Made by a program: the position numbers and the translations under genes. A stretch of 52,865 nucleotides of DNA from Opitutaceae bacterium (GTDB taxonomy: Bacteria; Verrucomicrobiota; Verrucomicrobiia; Opitutales; Opitutaceae). Shown here one piece after another: positions 49,846 through 52,865 of the stretch. How positions within the stretch are numbered: the first letter of the stretch is position 1; each line of letters begins with the position of its first letter. The stretch covers positions 1-52,865 of the forward strand of contig JANQKV010000065.1 of NCBI GenBank assembly GCA_028280945.1. Reading direction: 5' to 3'. The notes under the pieces are model-generated. The model saw only the letters and a program-made list of their open reading frames with translations, was not told the DNA's origin and searched no databases.

Positions 49846-51120
49846 TCAGCCAGCTTTTTTCGCGGCTTGGCGTTCGGCGAAACGCACGTCCTTGATGCCC
49901 CAGACGAGGTAGACGGACAGGAGGCCAAAAACGAAACCGATGGGAAAGATCACCCGGTAGTTGTTGCCGAAGAGTGCGATCAATGCGCCGCCGCCGGCGG
50001 CGGCGACGGTGCGGCCCAAGGCCATGCAGATGTTATAGGCCCCACTGATTTGGCCAATGATGTCGCGGGGGATAAATTCGGTCAGATAAGCCTTTTGGCA
50101 TACACCGCTGACCAATTGACCCAGACCAAAGAACAGGAACACCGGCAGCAGGTCATCGGCGCCTTCCGCGAACCATCCCAGCACGCAGCAGGTGAGCATG
50201 CTGCAATAACCACAGATGAGCGCAATTTGCTTGGGCAGGTATTTTTCCGCGATGATGCCGATAGGGATGGCCAAAAAGAAATTCAGTGCCGGCATCCAGC
50301 TCCAGATGCGCCCGAATTCGCCTCGGGAAATCAGCAGGGTGTCGACCGCGAACAACACGAAAAATCCCTGCAGGATGTTTTGGAAAAGATATTGGGTGAA
50401 GCCGAGGCCACCGAAGCGACGGAGAATGGGATCACCCAAAAAATCCTTTACGTAACGGGCCGGAGTCAGGGGCGGACGCGCCTTGGGTATGACTTTTCTT
50501 TCGTTCAGGAACAGCGCCGGCAAGGAGACCATCGCCACCTGGCAGATTCCCCCGATGGTGTAGAGCACGCTGTCACCAAACTCTTCCAGGATGAACCCCA
50601 TGCCGTAGCGGTTGAACAACCAGCCGGTGGCCTGGGCCGACATCAGCATGAGGCCAGCCACAAAAGTGCGCATGGAGGGCGGGATCAGATCGGCCAGCAA
50701 CGGGTGGTCCGAACCCCACAGCACGTCCTGAAAAAACTGATACGTGGTTACGAGGATGACCAACTGAATCAGGCTTGCCGACTCCGGTACGAAAACGAGG
50801 CAGAAGCCGACGATGGGCGCGCAGGTCACCAGGAAAAAACCGCGGCGTCCGATGGGGGTCCAGATCTTGTCGCTGAGGATTCCGACCAGCGGATTGGCGA
50901 TGAAACCGAAGAGTGGATTGAGCGCGATGATGAGCCCGATGATGAACGCGTTTTCGGTGAAGGTTCGGATCGTGGTGGGCAGCAGGTTGCCCGAGATGTT
51001 TTCGGTCACCACCAGCCCCGCCCACATCGAGCAGAGGATAAAAATGGTGGACCACTTTGCCTGTTTTGGAGCGGCGTTTTGGTCCTCGGTCTCGGCGCGC
51101 GTTGCCGTTTCCTCGCTCAT
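49846..51120 (-). CDS. MFS sugar transporter (GPH/SLC45-like)
   Basis: 424 residues with 12 predicted membrane helices; the N-terminal ~20 residues are polar and cytosolic. The loop between helices 2 and 3 reads GILSDKIWTPIGRRG, the Asp/Arg/Gly-Arg-Arg signature of the MFS (GPH/SLC45-type) sugar carriers. DSVLYTIGGICQVAMVSL and LFFGLGQLVSGVCQKAYL lie in later helices. It most likely brings mono- or oligosaccharides released by the secreted enzymes across the inner membrane by proton symport. Its ATG overlaps the TGA of the sulfatase upstream (ATGA, 51117-51120), so the pair is translationally coupled. This is the only transporter in the window. Confidence 0.9.
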   Translation of the reverse strand: MSEETATRAETEDQNAAPKQAKWSTIFILCSMWAGLVVTENISGNLLPTTIRTFTENAFIIGLIIALNPLFGFIANPLVGILSDKIWTPIGRRGFFLVTCAPIVGFCLVFVPESASLIQLVILVTTYQFFQDVLWGSDHPLLADLIPPSMRTFVAGLMLMSAQATGWLFNRYGMGFILEEFGDSVLYTIGGICQVAMVSLPALFLNERKVIPKARPPLTPARYVKDFLGDPILRRFGGLGFTQYLFQNILQGFFVLFAVDTLLISRGEFGRIWSWMPALNFFLAIPIGIIAEKYLPKQIALICGYCSMLTCCVLGWFAEGADDLLPVFLFFGLGQLVSGVCQKAYLTEFIPRDIIGQISGAYNICMALGRTVAAAGGGALIALFGNNYRVIFPIGFVFGLLSVYLVWGIKDVRFAERQAAKKAG

Positions 51121-52538
51121 CGGGTGCGTCTGTCGCCGGGGATCCAGTTAGGGTTTTCCAATCGGGCGGAGGTGAAAAAGGTTTCAAACTCCGCCACCAG
51201 TTCTGGGTGCTTGGCCGCGAGGTTGCGGGACTCGCCGGGATCGCTCGGCAAGTGGAACAGCTCCAGGGGCCCGTCCAGATTGGGGCGCACGGCCTTCCAC
51301 TCCCCGCGCCGCGCCGCTTGCACGTATTTGCGTTCATGGAACTCCCAGAAAAGGAAGCGTTCACGAGCAGCAGGCTGCTTTTCGCCCCGCCATGCGGGAG
51401 TCAGGTCAAGGCCGGTGACGTGGCCCGGGATGGCGCCGGATTCCCCCGCGGCGGAAGCGAGAGTGGGCAGAATGTCCTCGAATGACCAGGGCAGGTCACT
51501 CGTCACCCCGGCGGGAATCTGCGCCGGCCACACGGCGATGGTGGGCACACGAATGCCGCCTTCATAGACGGAGCGCTTGAAGCCGCGCAGGCTGCCCGAT
51601 GAGTTAAAGAAAGCTGGGTTGCCGCCGACTTCCTGGTGCGGACCGTTGTCGGACGAGAAAAGAATAAGCGTATTTTCGGTTTCGCCGATGCGCTCAACGG
51701 CATCCACCACGCTGGCGACGGAACGGTCCACGATCTGAACCAATTCAGCCCAACGCTGCTGGGCGACCGGCCAGGGCTCGTCGGCGAAAGCCTCTTCGTT
51801 TTCGACCTCGAGTCCCATGGGTTTGCGTTCGTTGTTGGCGTGGGGTGGGGTCAGGCCCACATAGAGGAAAAACGGTTCCTCGGCGTCAGCCTGGCCTTCG
51901 ATGAACGCAACCGACTCATCCTGGGTCAGCCGAGGGATGAAATCCACTTTCACGGTGGCGGCTCCCGCGCCGCGGTGGTCCTCGTCGGGGACGGCGTTGC
52001 GCAATTCGACTCGCTCTTCGTTGCGCCAGATGAACGTGGGCCAGGAGTTGTGGGCGTGCCAGTGGTTCAGGTAACCCCAGAAGTAGTCGAAGCCTTGCCG
52101 CCGGGGCAGACCGGCGGTGCCGTTGCCCTCGGCTTCACCCAGTCCCCATTTGCCAATCATCGCGGTGTTGTAGCCGGCATTCTGCAGGATCTCGGCGATC
52201 GTCGTATCCTCCTCGCGCAGGGCAACGGCGGCGGGATCCAACCCGCGGCGGAAGTTTCCCCGAATCCATGTTTGGCCTGCGTGCTGGCCGGTCAGCAATA
52301 CCGACCGCGAAGGCGCACACACCGGCGACCCCGAGTAGGCATCGGTAAAGCGCATGCCTCGGGAAGCCAGCCTGTCCAGATGGGGTGACGGAAAGGCGGT
52401 TTGTCCGTAGCAGCTCAAGTCACCGTAACCGAGATCATCGGCGAGAATAATGATGATGTTGGGCTGCTTTGCCCCGAAGGCAAAGCAGCCAAGTAACAGG
52501 TAGCAGGTGCCAAGTAGCAAAGATCTGATGGGAGGCAT
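51117..52538 (-). CDS. Secreted sulfatase with CAPSR motif
   Basis: 473 residues. The signal peptide (MPPIRSLLLGTCYLLLGCFAFG) is encoded by the TACTTGGCACCTGCTAC repeat. Metal site NIIIILADDLGYGDLSCYG; FGly motif CAPSR (Cys71) in GSPVCAPSRSVLLTGQH. KWGLGEAEGNGTAGLPRRQG and LILFSSDNGPHQEVGGNPAF are the other conserved blocks, close to arylsulfatase A. C-terminal GPLELFHLPSDPGESRNLAA is typical. The DNA of the gene's end overlaps the start of the MFS carrier gene. This coupling implies that the sulfated ligand, once desulfated, is imported by that transporter. Confidence 0.93.
   Translation of the reverse strand: MPPIRSLLLGTCYLLLGCFAFGAKQPNIIIILADDLGYGDLSCYGQTAFPSPHLDRLASRGMRFTDAYSGSPVCAPSRSVLLTGQHAGQTWIRGNFRRGLDPAAVALREEDTTIAEILQNAGYNTAMIGKWGLGEAEGNGTAGLPRRQGFDYFWGYLNHWHAHNSWPTFIWRNEERVELRNAVPDEDHRGAGAATVKVDFIPRLTQDESVAFIEGQADAEEPFFLYVGLTPPHANNERKPMGLEVENEEAFADEPWPVAQQRWAELVQIVDRSVASVVDAVERIGETENTLILFSSDNGPHQEVGGNPAFFNSSGSLRGFKRSVYEGGIRVPTIAVWPAQIPAGVTSDLPWSFEDILPTLASAAGESGAIPGHVTGLDLTPAWRGEKQPAARERFLFWEFHERKYVQAARRGEWKAVRPNLDGPLELFHLPSDPGESRNLAAKHPELVAEFETFFTSARLENPNWIPGDRRTR
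52489..52522. repeat. ACTTGTTAC-type repeat in sulfatase signal peptide
   Basis: CCAAGTAACAGGTAGCAGGT continues GCCAAGTAGCAAAG. The minus strand codes LLLGTCYLLLG. A second tract of the family lies at 52571-52600. Confidence 0.85.
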
Positions 52539-52570
52539 GGAAATTGTGAAAAATCGGGACTGGGGTCCTT

Positions 52571-52600
52571 TTGTTACTTGTTACCTGTCACCTGATACTT
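52571..52600. repeat. ACTTGTTAC-type repeat at end of a sulfatase gene
   Basis: TTGTTACTTGTTACCTGTCA then CCTGATACTT. The TGA stop of the partial sulfatase (52588-52590) and its last codons (SIR) lie in the repeat; it reads in the opposite orientation to the tract in the neighbouring signal peptide. Confidence 0.85.
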
Positions 52601-52865
52601 CGTCCGGCAAAGTGAGCTTGGCCTTCCTCGGGGGTGCGGTTGATGGCGGGGAAGTGGCTGCGGAGTTCGGCAACGATGGCCGGGAGGTCGAGATCGGCGG
52701 CGCGGGCGGCGTTGGACGAATGCAGCAGGTTATACCATTCGTAAGGATCCGCGTCGTGATCGTAGAGCTCTTCCCCGCCATGATTCCACCGCAGGTAACG
52801 CCAGCGATCCGTGCGTACGGTATGGTTGTTGAAATGCCACGTGCCGAGGGCGGGGGGACCATTCC
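52588..52865 (-). CDS. Sulfatase C-terminal fragment (gene continues to the right)
   Basis: Only the last 91 codons are in the window. The frame reads [20 protein letters not shown], then [20 protein letters not shown] and [10 protein letters not shown], the standard closing segment of iduronate-2-sulfatase-like S1 enzymes and very similar to the end of the sulfatase at 26966-28456. This frame was chosen over a longer Pro/Ser-rich frame on the same strand, which has no family similarity. The stop at 52588 is within the ACTTGTTAC repeat. It is the tenth sulfatase of the island. Confidence 0.85.
   Translation of the reverse strand, partial: NGPPALGTWHFNNHTVRTDRWRYLRWNHGGEELYDHDADPYEWYNLLHSSNAARAADLDLPAIVAELRSHFPAINRTPEEGQAHFAGRSIR

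Noticed and set aside
49867-51567. Plus-strand open frame of 566 codons
   Set aside because: Runs antisense over the MFS and sulfatase genes, charged low-complexity sequence without motifs.
52581-52862. Pro/Ser-rich minus-strand frame at right edge
   Set aside because: The frame ending at 52588 reads as a typical sulfatase C-terminus; the other is its shadow.
5840-52865. SusC/SusD-type outer-membrane uptake pair
   Set aside because: No TonB-dependent receptor or SusD-like lipoprotein frame is present; uptake is represented only by the MFS carrier.
1-52865. tRNA or rRNA genes
   Set aside because: No cloverleaf-like or conserved rRNA stretches were noticed on either strand.

Overview
The window looks like a chromosomal segment of a marine or brackish Verrucomicrobiota bacterium, probably close to Opitutales/Puniceicoccales. 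This is inferred from the dense cluster of secreted sulfatases and glycoside hydrolases without SusC/SusD, the DUF1080, DUF1593 and duplicated C-terminal surface domains, and the abundant short intergenic repeats. No rRNA or tRNA is visible to fix the taxonomy.

Region 1 (1 to about 4.4 kb) is an integron-type gene cassette array. Eight short genes, all on the minus strand, are each followed on their 3' side by an attC-like recombination site (eight sites, 61-117 bp). A ninth gene (VOC/glyoxalase fold) runs off the left edge. Cargo is typical of cassettes: P-loop kinases, a cytidine/guanine-deaminase-fold enzyme, small secreted or membrane-anchored proteins and unknowns. No integrase is present on the right, where intI and attI would normally lie, so within this window the array is a CALIN-like element. 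In three unrelated cassette proteins the stop codon lies inside attC, so they share an attC-encoded C-terminal tail (N-Q-x-x-x-T-T).

Region 2 (about 4.45-5.6 kb) holds two minus-strand genes, a FlaR-like P-loop kinase and a DUF5946 zinc-finger protein, without clear attC sites. It forms the border to the next region.

Region 3 (5.8-52.9 kb) is a polysaccharide-degradation island of about 27 genes. It has nine complete sulfatases plus the 3' end of a tenth and a GH78 alpha-rhamnosidase-like enzyme. It also has a GH28 enzyme, two beta-helix GH28/GH49-like enzymes and two paralogous GH67-like enzymes. A six-hairpin GH95/GH65-like enzyme, a GH43-like enzyme and a 1088-residue GH43 / clan GH-A / GH43 chimera complete the hydrolases. 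Alongside are a DUF1080 protein, a DUF1593 nucleoside-hydrolase-like protein, a periplasmic lactonase propeller, an intradiol dioxygenase with a Tat signal, two class-C beta-lactamase-fold hydrolases, an Ig-domain surface protein and one MFS sugar transporter. Nearly all genes are on the minus strand, with several tight couplings (ATGA overlap, 14-bp overlap, 9- and 15-bp gaps). The likely job is desulfation and depolymerisation of a sulfated, rhamnose/fucose- and uronate-containing algal glycan in the periplasm or outside the cell, with uptake by the MFS carrier. The substrate is inferred. No formylglycine-generating enzyme or regulator is in the window.

The most unusual signal is a set of short dispersed repeat families in this island. 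They fill the intergenic gaps and also run into coding sequence: they encode the hydrophobic cores of many signal peptides and supply the last codons and stop codons of several genes.
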